Counted from the first letter of the stretch, positions 13,247 to 25,038 are shown. The stretch: DNA of 64,000 nt from Onchocerca volvulus (GCA_000499405.2 HG738140.1:12985560-13049559); one strand, 5' to 3'. Numbers and translations: made by a program. Notes: generated from the sequence alone by a model not told the origin.

Positions 13247-16200
13247 ATGTTAACGGCATTGTTTGCATCGATAATCATATCATATATTGTTACGAATGTA
13301 CGAGCAACAACTTCAGTGTTCAATAATACAATTGAAGGTTGTCAACTTCATAGCTCATTAAGTCTGATCGTTTCGATTTCAAAAACGAAAACGATCATTT
13401 CGAAATGATCGTTTTTGATGACCTTTGTCATTGTTGTATTTCAATTTAAAAGCAATTCTTATCGAACGGAAATTCATTTTGCCGCCACAAATAAAAAAAA
13501 AACTATTTGTGTATTTTTTTTTTCTAAATTTAAAATTTGAATAAAACGTAAGAAATTTTTTTTTTAATGAATTACCGAATAAAAATTATAACATTGGGTG
13601 TAAATTTTTTTTGCAAAAAAAAAAAACAATTTTGGTTTTTATATGTATTCTATAACTAAAAAGAAAACATATAAGAGCAACTGAAATGACAAATTAGAAT
13701 TTTAAATTCAAATTTCACTTTTTTAAATTATCGTTAATTTTTAATCGCTCAACTGTGGCATAAATTCCAAAAACAGAAACATTCATGAGGAATCTTTTGA
13801 CAATTTAGATAATTAATCTATTGTCATTAAATAAATATAAGAATTTAAATTACTTCAATTTGTAATTCGATCTGAACTATGGAAATAAATATTTCGTCTA
13901 TTGATGGGATCTACCGCAAGAATTATTTTAATCAGTTTTATAGAAACTATTAAAATTTTAATGGTTGACCTTGGGTTTTCTTTAATTGTTTGTTTTTCAA
14001 AAAGTTCAAAATGAAACGATTATACATTCTTTAAATTTTCAATAGAACTAAAAAAAAAAAAAATCCTCTTATATGATGAAGAGGCTATAATTTTGCAAAA
14101 GACAGGTTTGCCCCATGGCAGGCTCGAACTGCCGACCTTCGCATCTCTCAGTTCACTTATAAGTACGACGCGCTAACCGACTGCGCCAATGGGGCTGCTA
14201 TGTGTAGCAGCAAAAAGTCCTCTTTGTCAAATTAGTTTTAAAACAATAGGCGATCAATATTTTAAATTTGAAAGAATTCAACTTCTCCACAAAAAATGAA
14301 TCAAAAAATTTCAGAAAATTTAAAAAATAAATTAATTTTCATGAAATAATTGTAAGTTTTCAATAATTCGTTCAATTACTAAACTATTAAAGTCTTTTTT
14401 TTTTTAAAATAGAATTGCAAAATTTAGAAAGAAATATTAATGCGAGGAAAATTTAGCCATAAATTATTTTTGAATTTAAATTTTAATAAAAACTGAACTA
14501 AATTCTAATGGAAACTTAGATGGAAGTTGAAAAATATTACTCATAAAAATAAATTGTATCTGATTTTTTATGGAAAAAATTTGATGAAAAAAATGGAAGA
14601 ATCCGAAATTAATTTCAGATTAATTGGAAATAAATTGAGAACCAAGAAATAGGAAGAATTTGATTTATAAATTAAACGTAAATTTAAATTTTATTGGAAA
14701 ATAAGTTGGCCAAATAAAACTTGAAAAATAGAATTCTTAAAATTTTTAACATTTATCATTTCTTTATGGAAAAAATTTGATAAAAGAAGTGGAAATATTC
14801 AAAATCAATTTCAGATCAACCAGAAATAGAATGTGGACAAGGTACCATAGCAGTACATGTACGAACAGCATCCCAGATGCCATCATATATCTTTGTCAAA
14901 GGTCATTTTCACAAGGATGGTTGTCACTTCAAGCAAACCAATCATGCGACCTTTCGTTTCGAGCACTGTAATGTTAATAGGAAACGTGAAGTAAGCAAAT
15001 AATTAACAACTTTTTTGAGAAATTTTAACAATTAATAATCAAAATTGGCATTTATTATCACCATGTAATATCATATCATTCAAAAATTAATTTTTATTTA
15101 CAGATAAATCCACGTGGAATGGCTTATTCATTCACAGTTATTGTACAACTTCATCCGGTAAATTTTAAAATTTAATTGAAAAAATTGAAAAAATCAAAAT
15201 TAAAGATTCGACGATTGATAAGGAATGATAAAAGATGTTTTCTGTTGCAATGAAAAAAGTTTGCAGCTATTTATTACAAAAGTTGATCGAGCTTATAATG
15301 TACGATGTTTCTACTTGGAAGAGAACAAGGAAGTTGATGCTGAACTACAAGTCAGGTATGTATTAAATTATCCGGCAAAAAAATCCGAAATTTTCAGAAG
15401 AATCATCACAAGTTCATATATTTCATTTATTATTTATAAAATTTGAAATTAAAAAAAGTAGCAGCAAAATAGGTAGAAAGTTTATTCATAATGAATTTCC
15501 AAAAAATTTTAACTGCAACTAATTTTCTCAAAAAATTAGCCAATTGATCATTTCTATTTGAGTTTAGAGAAAATGAAGATAGTATTGACAAATATTGATT
15601 TGTAAAAGGTCTAGATTTGAGGTTGTTTTAAAATTATCTCAAAAAATAAGCACGTCACTTCTACGGGGAACGCTAAAATGATTGCCATAACGAGATTGAA
15701 GAAAGAATAAAAAAACTGGATAAATTAAATTGGCAATAACTTCTTCGGAACTTCTAAATAGGAAGTAAATTTTATTTGAATAAATTTTATAAATTCTAAA
15801 GTAAGATAAAACTTGAAAATTCATTTTATGAAACATTTTTCACTAAATCACAGAAGTGATTGTTTATTGGAAGAAGTATAAAATTAAATTTAAATAATTT
15901 CAATAACTTGTATATTCGAAATTTTCAAGCTAGAGAAGAAGAAACACATCATCTAATTTATCATTTTTCTAATTAAGGTGAATCGAAAGATTATACAAAA
16001 TGTACAACAGTTGAACACCAATGTTTTGCTTCATTTTATTATTAAGATAAAAAAAATAATTTTTTTAAATGTCAAAACTTATATTTCATAGTTGAGAAAA
16101 AAAATTACATTTCATTTTGAAAAAAAAAAGATTTCTGTAACATTAATTATTTTTTTGTCATTGACAAATAATTTTTTTATTTTCTTCTGAAAAGCAAAAA

Positions 16201-19200
16201 TGATTTAATTATCATTTCATATGAACAAATTATAATAATTATTCTCACAATTTACATTTTTCGTTTATCATCAAATATTTCTCACAACAAATTTTTTTTT
16301 TTAATTTAATTTTTCTCGATATTGTTCAAAATTAATATGAAATTAAAAAAAAAAAAAAAAAAAAAGGAAAAAGAAATGAGTTGCAAGAAATTTTTACAGC
16401 TTATTCTTCTATTGTTAATTTTTTTCACAGATAAAAATTTAAAGTTAAATTTTTAAAATTACAACTTTTTTCGATGAAATTATTTTCGACACTTTTTTTT
16501 TGTTTGTTTTAGCGATTTGACAACATCAATGTTGGAATCAGGTCATGCGATGCCTCAATGCTCCTATACGCTACATCGAGATTCCCCAAATGGTCCAGTA
16601 TTGCGCTATGGCCGCGTCGGCGACGTGGTATTTCACGTTTGGGATTGTCCGTCAGATGTTTACGCAATGCTCATTCATAGTTGTTACATTTTGGATGGAC
16701 AGGGTGGAGAACACCAAGTTATCAATGAAAATGGGTTAGTGATTAAATTTTTGATCATTTAATTTGGATCCATCGAAATGTTCGTAAATTTTATTCATCA
16801 AATCAAAATATTATTGAAATTACTACAAGTTGTTTGAATTTATTTCCAATTTTTTGCCAAAAAAAAAGTCAAAATATATTAATGTCCAGTATTTAGATTA
16901 AAATCGACGTTTGAATTCCAATTAATTTGAAATTATATAGGAGTAAATTGATTTTTTTGGTAGTTTAATAATTCTAAGTTAACACATATATTTTGCAGAT
17001 GTTCAACAGATGATTTTATCCTTCCGCAATTAACATACTCCAATGAACTTACTCGTAGCTTTGCGGTTAGTTGAATGGCTATGTTTTCATGCTCAGTTTT
17101 TTTTTTTCGAATTAATTAATAAAGTACTGAATATAGTATTCCATTTCCAATTTTGCATGGATCGATTACAATGTTTCCTCTTTCAATGTCTGTCACAGCG
17201 GTAATTTCAAATTCTCCCAACTTTTTCTTTTTCTTTTCAGGGAGCAAGTGTTGTGAATCTTCCGGATCGAGAATCAATTTATTTCAGTTGTCAAATCAAA
17301 TTATGTTTCAAGAAAGGCGATTACTGTGCTAATGTGACGGTACTTTAAAATATTTAAATTTTTTCTCTCTCTTTGTCTTTCCTGAAAATTCGAAATTTTT
17401 TTGCAAAATTGATTTTAATAAGTTCATAATCATTTAATTGAATATTTCAAACTCTCACAATCCGAATATTTGTGTAAAGTTTAAATGAATTTTTCATTAA
17501 TTTTGCTATTTTTGCATTAATTTCATTTCATTTATACTTCTAATAAGTTATTTATTATTTGCCATTCATTACTTATGCTTTATTGTTTATTATTGATTAT
17601 TCCATCTTATCACTGATTATTTCCGATTTTATTCCAAGTTCAAAAAAAAAAAAAGAAAAGAAAGAAAGCAACTTTTATAGCCACCGCGTTGTAATGAGGA
17701 AATCATCGTCACCAGAAATTCGCAAGACGATGCGAAACATATCGAAGATGAATTACGAAATGATCAACTTTTGTATACAACAACTGGTCCGTTGGCTACA
17801 TCAAATACCGTTCGAATCGTACATACCGCTCCACCGAACATTCCGGTTTCGCCATCATTCAGGAAGGATTCATCTGAGTTTCAAACTTCGCCAACTACTT
17901 CAACATCTACCGATCGTGTCATCACTACTATCAAACTAATTAATGGATCCATCGCAAAATCTTCGCAGATTTTCGTAAATGAAATCCCGACGCAATACAA
18001 ATTTTCGAGATATCATGAAGAACCAGATGTTAATAATGCGGGATTTATTCATGAAATAGAAGGTCAATTGTTTCTTTTTGTTATTTGTTTCTCATTTTTG
18101 CTATTTAATTAAATGTTTGATCATTTTTTTTAACAAAATTTACTTTTATTATTTATTTATTTACTCACTTTTTTTGCTTGAACTTAACATGGAAATCGTA
18201 TTTTCTCAGCAACTTTAGTTAACAATTTAGTATTCTGGTTTTGAGTAAACATTGCTGAACAGTGAAAAATAAAACTGCATATTTGAAAAAATAATGAATT
18301 TTGGAAAACTTTATTCTATTCTATTTTGCTTTTAAGGAATTTTATAATTTTTTTTTTCAACATATCTTTTGGATCATCTAGGGATAAGTTTGTTTTTTTT
18401 TGCCGCTACTGGAAATTATAGTAATACCACTCAAAATTCCTAAAATTTTTTAAAAATTTTGTGAAAGATTTTTTTTATAGGTTCGGGTGAAAATGAAAAT
18501 TTGTTAAGTTTAAGTGCAACAAATGACCAAAGCACAACTATTGCTGACATTATTTTGACTGATATTAGAAGTTCGCCTAAGACCTCAGAAACAACAACAA
18601 TAACAACAACGACAATAAAAACAATAGCCACAGCAACTTCTGGAATAGAAATTGTCAGAGAATCAAATTCAACAAGGGATCGACGGACAGTTCCTGAAAA
18701 TAATTACAATATCGTCGACTTAGATGTAGCAACACCACAATTGAAAATTCTCGATGAAGGCTTTGGTAAGTATCATTTCATCGGGGACATAAATTAAATT
18801 TTCAGAAATAACAAAAATTCCGAAATCGGAAATTTATTTACTTCATTTGTTTAGTTTATACAAAAATTTAATAATTGCTTTTCGTTACCATAGCCGATTT
18901 TTTTTTTTTTTTTGAAAATTCTCAGAGAATTGAAAAGAGGAAAAGAAAAGGCGAACTAAAGAGAAAGATAAAAGTATCAATATGTTGGCACATAATTATT
19001 ACTCAATTAATGAGTGATTAAAATGAGGATAATTTACGACGGGTAAGAAGGTAAAATGTAAGATTTTACCTACTAATCCGTCGTAATTGTTTTCATTTTA
19101 ACTAATCATTGATTATCAATTAGTTAAAATTAATTGAATTTTCGAATTTTTTTCTAGATTTACCGGAACCAATGGCAAAACCAAGTTTACTAAACGATCG

Positions 19201-19342
19201 TCGTGAAGAAGGCATATGCATACCATTGTTAAGTATGTGGATTCTTTCAGGATTATCACTAGTATCTATATCAGTTGCTATAGCAACAATCATATATTCT
19301 AAAGTTTCTAGTCGGAAAATGGCATTGTTTTATCGTTACTAA
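13247..19342 (+). CDS. Cuticlin-like ZP-domain membrane protein, ten exons, complete
   Basis: Predicted type I membrane or shed extracellular-matrix protein of the nematode cuticlin-like (CUTL) group, whose ZP domains polymerise in cuticle or apical matrix. Exons: 13247-13337, 14815-14990, 15104-15157, 15267-15355, 16513-16734, 16999-17065, 17241-17339, 17681-18062, 18481-18765, 19158-19342. Phases join throughout; 1650 nt, 549 aa. An in-frame TGA precedes the ATG. Residues 1-20 are a signal peptide (MLTALFASIIISYIVTNVRA). The ZP domain spans about 33-270: it opens PEIECGQGT, carries VKGHFHKDGC, VRCFYLE, HVWDCP and GCSTDDFILP, and ends FKKGDYCANVTPPRC, with the regular cysteine pattern. Residues 271-490 are Ser/Thr-rich, likely O-glycosylated. 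A furin-type site RDRR lies at 459-462 and a membrane helix at about 511-535 with a short basic tail. ZP proteins usually have this order of domain, cleavage site and anchor. The exact subfamily is not assigned. Confidence 0.93.
13388..13415. repeat. Perfect 28-bp palindrome
   Basis: Each half is AAAACGATCATTTC, joined without a spacer to its exact reverse complement. It lies in intron 1 of the cuticlin-like gene, 50 bp after the splice donor. A partial extra arm (GATCGTTTCG) lies just upstream. Confidence 0.9.
14097..14100 (-). terminator. Pol III terminator of the tRNA gene
   Basis: TTTT on the minus strand, eight nucleotides past the tRNA 3' end. This is the usual RNA polymerase III stop signal at a normal distance. 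Confidence 0.7.
14109..14195 (-). tRNA. tRNA-Ile (anticodon UAU) with 13-nt intron
   Basis: The full cloverleaf can be read on the minus strand. The acceptor arms are GCCCCAT and ATGGGGC, with discriminator A. The D arm is GCGC/GCGC, the anticodon stem TCGTA/TGCGA (one G-U pair), and the T arm GGCAG/CTGCC with loop TTCGAGC. The anticodon loop reads CTTATA-A, giving TAT at positions 34-36. A 13-nt intron follows position 37, the normal site for eukaryotic tRNA introns, and tRNA-Ile(UAU) genes commonly carry one. The B box GTTCGAGCC is intact. Spliced length is 74 nt. It lies antisense within intron 1 of the cuticlin-like gene. Confidence 0.96.
19004..19122. repeat. 119-bp imperfect fold-back element in intron 9 of the ZP gene
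   Basis: The inner arms GGTAAAAT (19050) and ATTTTACC (19063) are separated by 5 nt. The middle arms are TTACGACGG (19034) and CCGTCGTAA (19078). The outer arms pair GATTAAAATGA with TCATTTTAACTAATC and continue into AATTAATGA / TCATTGATT. Together they form a long hairpin. It may be a small MITE or a structured intron element. Confidence 0.7.
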
Positions 19343-19815
19343 GCAATTCGATTCTTCATTCCAATTTTTTGTTCATAAATTAAAAAACAAAAAGAGATAA
19401 ATTAGAGATGATTCAATGAATTTATATGCTTTTAAATTTAATTTTTTTTTCTCAACTATGATAGAACATTTTGAAGTTAAATTTTTAAAATTGATTTCAA
19501 GGTAATTATGTTTGTTCAGTATAGCTTTCATGTAGGAGTTAATTCATATTCTACTACTCACACTTATATGATTGATTCAATAAATTTGACTAAAACGATA
19601 TTTACTCTTTCCAATTACGCCAGGTTATTTATATTTTATGCAACAATCGAATTCATTTTTTCGAAATATTTCCTTCGTTCATTTTCCTTCGATATTTTAT
19701 TTTTCGGTGATTTTACTTTTATTTCTCGTGATCTTATTCTTATTACGAAGTAATACGAGCAAACGAACAAAATTAAAGGAAAATTATGAGGCAAATATTA
19801 TGCAAAAACATGCAT

Positions 19816-20016
19816 ACATCTGTATAAATAAAAAATGCAAATGTTCATTGTTTATTTCTACATAATGTTTCAACTTTTTCACCGATTGATTTGAAATTTT
19901 CAAAGAACGTTGCATTCGAATAGGCGCATGTTTTTATGTAGATAAGAAGCGTGTTTAAGAACTTTCGAAGATTTAAAATTATAAACAAATGAACATTTAC
20001 ATTTTTATTAACAGAG
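19816..20016 (-). mobile_element. Dispersed MITE-like repeat, copy 1, both ends present
   Basis: The left end TGTATAAATAAAAAATG and the right end CATTTTTATTAACA are inverted. Inside are the family landmarks ATGTTCATTGTTTAT, TTGCATTCGAATAGGCGCATG, GAACTTTCGAAGATTTA and ACAAATGAACATTTACAT. Relative to the copy at 61146 it is in reverse orientation. It has no coding capacity. Confidence 0.75.
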
Positions 20017-20368
20017 AATATAGACTAACTGAGCAGCTCACTCGAGACGTAGTCGGTTTAGCTAATAAATGATATTTTATGTGATAGCAACAGATGATAA
20101 ATTGCAAGAAATAATCTATAAAAATCTCGATAAATACAATATTGAGCAGAGAAAGAATAACAACAGAACAATAAAATTAAAGTAAATTAAGTGAATTCAA
20201 AAGGAATGAATGTCAATATTAATTTTCAAAGTAAAGGCTATCAAAAATGTAAGTTATCGATTATTGCTTCATATAATACGCTGAAAGATTCATTTCTTCT
20301 TTGTTAAAAATTACACTATCTTTTCTAATTACGATTGATTTCATAAGGTTTTCGAATTTTCCCAGTTA

Positions 20369-20457
20369 TAACAACAATAATAATAATGACAAAAGTAACA
20401 GTAGTGATAATAATAATAATAATAGTAATAATAATTATAATAACAGTGTTAATAATG
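20369..20457. repeat. AAT/AAC-rich trinucleotide repeat
   Basis: Imperfect (AAT)n with AAC, AGT and GAT interruptions. The poly-Asn ORF through it is a repeat artefact. Confidence 0.85.
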
Positions 20458-22081
20458 TTTTCAATATATTATTGTTGTATTTGTTGTGTTAACTTTGAAT
20501 TCTAAACTATGTTATTGGTTGAAAAATACTTTGTTAAAATAAATTTTATTTTGTTGTTATTTTATCCATAATACATGCAAACTCGATTGAAAGTTTGAAA
20601 TGATCAAATGGCTCTCTGTTAGAAATAATTAACATTTATTGATATCAATTTAGCTTTCATTAGAAAATTGCTGATCTTATAGCTGTTTTTTTGTTGTTTT
20701 TTATTTCCTGCAAAAAAGAATGAGGTCATACTTCAATTTGACATAATATCCCTAAATTGATGAGTTCCTAAGAACAAATATGTTAGTTTTCAAACACCAA
20801 AAATATGGAAGATAGCCAGTCATACATCTAAATTTTGAAGATTGTGATGATAACAATAATCAATAATTGGCAAAGTTTTTATTTTGCCTTCTTAACAATT
20901 CGCTGATCACTTCAGATAGGAATAATTGTTTCTTATTAGTCGCACAAAAAGCCTAAAATTGTCCTATAATTATTTTTATCAAAATGAGTTTCTGTATAAT
21001 TAAAGAATATAGAATACGCTTACTTTATTTAATTTAAATTTGCTGTTAATCAATGTCAAATAGCTTCATTTCAACAATCAACTCGTCCTTTCATTTCTTT
21101 TGGAGAACATTTTTTCAACAAAAACTTCACTAGCCCAGAGAAGATAACAATAGATACTATCAGTATCGGAGCAACCCAAAAATTAACAGTAAAGCTCGAT
21201 TAAAACATCACCCGATGAATTGAAAAGTGCCACTATGATGATAATCAATCTGTTATAAAAAAAAAAGATAAGAAGTGGAGAGCAATACATGTACTGAAAC
21301 TATCAGTATTGACTGAAATTAAATTCAATGTTTCGTCTTATAAATCCAAAATCTGCTCAAATGTTAAGAACATAAAATCAAAAACAAAAGTCATTCTGCT
21401 TACCCAACACGTACTTCAACAACTAAAACGTATCGCATCAACGATAAATTTAAAGAAAAGATGTTGTCATATCCCAATAAGTTTGAAAAAAAAAGAAGAA
21501 AAAAGTTTCCTAATTTTTAAATTTAACAAGGATAATATTTGAAAAAATAAGTATTAGAAAATATGAAAATTTTTGAATTATCACTAACTTCTTTAAAATC
21601 TCCAATAACTCATTAGAACTTGAAAATTTGAGATATTTGACTAGGCAGTAAATGTCATAGTACATAGTTTTACAGCTCTGGCTCACATAGATCAAATTTT
21701 TGAAAAAATTAAATGTATTTAACAGATTCTGCTGAAATGCATCCAATATATTTATCCAAAAATGATAGCATGATATGGCTTAGAAATAAATGTTAAAGTT
21801 TAGAACAATTCAAGTTTGATTTTTCGATTAATTAGCTTGATTAAACTTATTTGAAATAATTTGAAAGAATTTAAATAAAATAAATGAATCTAAGATGATC
21901 AAAATTCTAACAGACGTGTTCAGTAGACGCTAGCGAAAATTGATAAATTTTGTAAATGTTTGGCAATACATCCAACAGCAGTAATGTTCCTTAATCACAA
22001 ATTTCCGATAAATTTGTTTTGTTTTGATCAAAATTTCAATTTAATTCGAACACAAATATATTTATATTTATTTATTAGCTG

Positions 22082-22240
22082 GACCCGGCCATGCTCCAAG
22101 TGGCCGATTCAGCTAGTCTATAGGAGCCGGCCATGCTTCGCGTTCCGACTCCAGTTAATCTATATAAAAAGAAATGTCAATGTTCGTTTGTTCAGAAATT
22201 TTAAACCTCCGAAAATTCTTAAACATGCGTCTTATTTATA
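22082..22240 (+). mobile_element. Dispersed repeat, copy 2, with duplicated left flank
   Basis: It starts with two related GC-richer units, each with CCGGCCATGCT and a GATTCAGCTAGTCTATA- or GACTCCAGTTAATCTATA-like segment. The family left end ATCTATATAAAAAGAAATG follows, with TTCGTTTGTTCAG and ACCTCCGAAAATTCTTAAAC. It is truncated after about 22240. The same GGTTCAGCTAATCTATATAAATA junction occurs at 61136. Confidence 0.7.
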
Positions 22241-22395
22241 TTAATTCAAAATTTTAGATATATTGATGGATTGTTCTGTTCAAGTTTCTTTGAATTTTGA
22301 TTTTTATCTTACGCGCATACTTTACCGAGCCTACTGAGCGTTGCATACTGAAGATCACGTCTACTTTGTATAAAGTAAGCGTGAATGATAGATTC

Positions 22396-22560
22396 AGTCC
22401 GTTCATTTACTTTTATTTGTCACACGTGTGACAGGTAAAAAAAGTAAATGTATCTATACAAAAACAAAGTGTCTATTCCAATGTAACGTTGTGTCAAAAT
22501 TTCAAATCAGTGGGTTAGCATTTGAAACGTTGTGTCAAAATGAATACTGAACATGACAAA
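22396..22560 (+). mobile_element. Dispersed repeat, copy 3, hairpin type
   Basis: A hairpin at 22405-22451 pairs CATTTACTTTT with AAAAGTAAATG around the perfect 14-bp palindrome GTCACACGTGTGAC (22419-22432). After it come TCTATACAAAAACAAAG and the landmark GTTGTGTCAAAATTTCAAATC, which is then partly duplicated (ACGTTGTGTCAAAAT). Confidence 0.7.
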
Positions 22561-22777
22561 GAGGCAATCCAAGACACGACATAATATTAGTAGTAATATT
22601 AGCCTAATATTGGAAGAGATAGTTTACAAATTACTTGAAGGAAATATTTCATTATACACTGTCATGATCTCGACATTTCTGACGCAAGTACATTTCCCAC
22701 AAAAAAAAGTAAACAAATTACACCCCTCATAAAGCAAAAATCAAACGAAAAGCTTAAATTACTCGCCTTATTTATTT

Positions 22778-23112
22778 GAAAACACGCGCCCATTCGAATG
22801 CGACGCGGTATGAAAATTTCAAATCAATCGATGAAGAATTTGAAATGTTGGGGGAATTACTGTGGTCAATGCAGAATAGGCATGGTAAATATATTCTGTC
22901 CGTTCATGAAAGCGCATTGCGAGGCGGAGTCAATAAACTCCGCTTCCTCACCTACTTTTAATTGTCACGGACGTGACACGTGAAAAAAAGTAAATATGTT
23001 TATATAAATCTATTCGAATGCCAGGTTGTATCAAAATTTGAAAGCGATCAGTGGAGAACTTCTAGAGATTCATCATTGCTCACAGCGGACATTTACATTT
23101 TTATTTATATAG
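22778..23112 (+). mobile_element. Dispersed repeat, copy 4, composite with two hairpins
   Basis: The first part carries CATTCGAATGCGACGCGG and TTTCAAATCAATCGATGAAG. Hairpin A is GGCGGAGT-caataa-ACTCCGC (22923-22943). Hairpin B is CTACTTTTAATTGTCACGGACGTGAC followed by an AAAAAAAGTAAATA arm. A second body (GTTGTATCAAAATTTGAAAG, TGGAGAACTTCTAGAGAT) ends in CATTTACATTTTTATTTATA, the inverted family end. It looks like one element next to or nested in another. Confidence 0.75.
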
Positions 23113-23596
23113 ATTTATATAATAATATAGATAATAGGTCGATAAAAATAAACGAATAAAGGTATAATATGAATAAAATCAAAACGAAAGAATTAGTATC
23201 ATTTATATCAAATTATAAGTCGCCAATAATTCCTAGGTGTTGATGGATTTGAATATTTAATCTATGGAAAAAAGAAGAAAGTTATGAGTTAATATTTTAA
23301 CACTAAATTTATATCAAATTAAGTTAAATCAAAATTAAGTCGGAGAAGATTAATTGGTAATAAAATTTCTTCACGTTAAATTGATGCCTTTTTTTTTTCA
23401 AACAAATTAAGCTAATTTTTATTAAAATAAAAAGAATTTCAAATTCAAAACTTAAATATTTAAAATTTTTTTCAGGTTAGTTATAAATGCAAAAATTTTT
23501 ATATTTATCTGCCATATTAGAAAGCATTTTATTCTTTTTATCATTTTTTCCCTTTTTTCCTTGGATAAATCCGTGTAATGTAATAAGCATAGCAAT

Positions 23597-23634
23597 AGAG
23601 AGAGAGAGAGAGAGGGTGGAGAGAGAATGAGAGA
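23597..23634. repeat. (GA)n microsatellite
   Basis: About nine AG units followed by interrupted GAGA tracts. It lies directly before repeat copy 5. Confidence 0.85.
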
Positions 23635-23640
23635 AAAAAG

Positions 23641-23852
23641 AAGGCGGAGTTAGTAATCTCCGCCTTATTACTTACTTTTAATTGTCACGGACGTGAGACG
23701 TGAGACGTGAAAAAAAATAAGTATGTCTATATAAAAAAGGATGACTATTGCAATACAAGGGTGTGTCAAAATTTGAAAACAATCGGTGGAGAACTTCCGG
23801 AGATATATCATTTGTAACAGAGAACATTTGCAATTTTATTTATTTAAATTTA
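23641..23852 (+). mobile_element. Dispersed repeat, copy 5, two-hairpin type
   Basis: Hairpin A is perfect, AAGGCGGAG-ttagtaat-CTCCGCCTT. Hairpin B is TACTTACTTTTAATTGTCAC / GTGAGACGTGAGACGTG, with the GACGTGA unit duplicated. The body has TGTGTCAAAATTTGAAAAC and CGGTGGAGAACTTCCGGAG, and it ends in GAACATTTGCAATTTTATTT. This is the clearest copy of the hairpin subfamily. Confidence 0.75.
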
Positions 23853-25012
23853 AAATATTGATGCAATTCTCTAAATGAAAGTTCAATTTCTTCGATAAAA
23901 TCCTCATTTCAAACCATTCCCTAATTAAAATGTGACATCCTGTCGACTCGACAAACACTATAGAATGTCGGTTTTTCTTAAAGATATTATCGTTTAGCTA
24001 TCTGATCATAAATTCCAAAAATTAATGGCTGAATTTAAATAATTATTCTATAAATAAATAAATAATTAACATCCTGTAAAAATGATTGAATATAACATTA
24101 TATAGCTTGGATCCATTTAGACAAGCTACTGCTAAAATCATCGAAAGATTGATAAACACAAATGATTGCAACAATAATTCCTTATTTTAATTTAATTTAC
24201 CACGATAAAGGAAAATGATAGGACAAATAATTAACTATTTCATAAATCTATGACAAATGTTAATGAATTTGATTAACTTTGTTCTTTTCATTTACAATAT
24301 ACATACTTCAAATCAAAATATCCGAGATGCTATTTCAATTTCATTAATTACGATTGATATTTTTTAAACATTTAAATTAAAAGGTAAGAGCTAGACCATT
24401 TGAATGTGAACTATATAAAACTTTAGATTTTATTCATTCTTGTCCAATTCACTTAATTAAATTAAATTCAATCTGCAACTAAACGAATAAATAACGGACC
24501 GCATTTCTGGGCAAAAAAAGGATTGTCCGAACTATTCGATCGGTGATAACACCGGCATTCATCGATGAAAAACAGTGGTGGTGGAAATTTAAATTATGTT
24601 GTTGCGAAGTCTGTTATCATTGTCGTCTAATTAGTAAATTCTTCTGAATTATTTATGCATTCCCTTTGAATGATCAAATTTTAGTCCGAATTACCAATTA
24701 AATTTTTGCAAATTTAAAGTTTTTCATTTCTCCCAAATTGGACTAATTTAACTTTTTTTCTCTTCTAAATTTTATGAATTTATTTATCTTTTATATTCAT
24801 CTTTTCCTCTGTACATTCTCTAAATTTGTAGCTTATTTTTGCTACTTAATTATTTGCAATTATTACTTGTTTGTCATTGATCTAATTTCTTTCGCACTAT
24901 ATTGATCATCTATTCCAATACCTTCTTTCTTCTCCTAAAAACTCAAAAAAAAAGTTAACCTACCTGTATTCGTTCTTGATCGTATACACAGATATTAAGA
25001 TCGGCGCAGTAG

Positions 25013-25038
25013 TACGTCATACGTCATTTGGTATGTCA
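25013..25038 (+). promoter_or_regulatory. Tandem CRE-like TACGTCA sites
   Basis: TACGTCA occurs at 25013 and again at 25020, with TATGTCA at 25032. These resemble CREB/ATF half-sites. They sit on or just before the candidate signal-peptide ATG at 25033. This is a motif match only. Confidence 0.35.

Noticed and set aside
17559..17939. 126-codon plus ORF across 17.6-17.9 kb
   Set aside because: It is in a different frame from exon 8 of the ZP gene, which is supported by phase and by the PPRC end of the ZP domain.
24498..24650. Plus frame with KQWWWKFKLCCCEVCYHC, possibly zinc-binding
   Set aside because: It is short, has no start codon, splice acceptor or partner exons, and fits no known Cys pattern.
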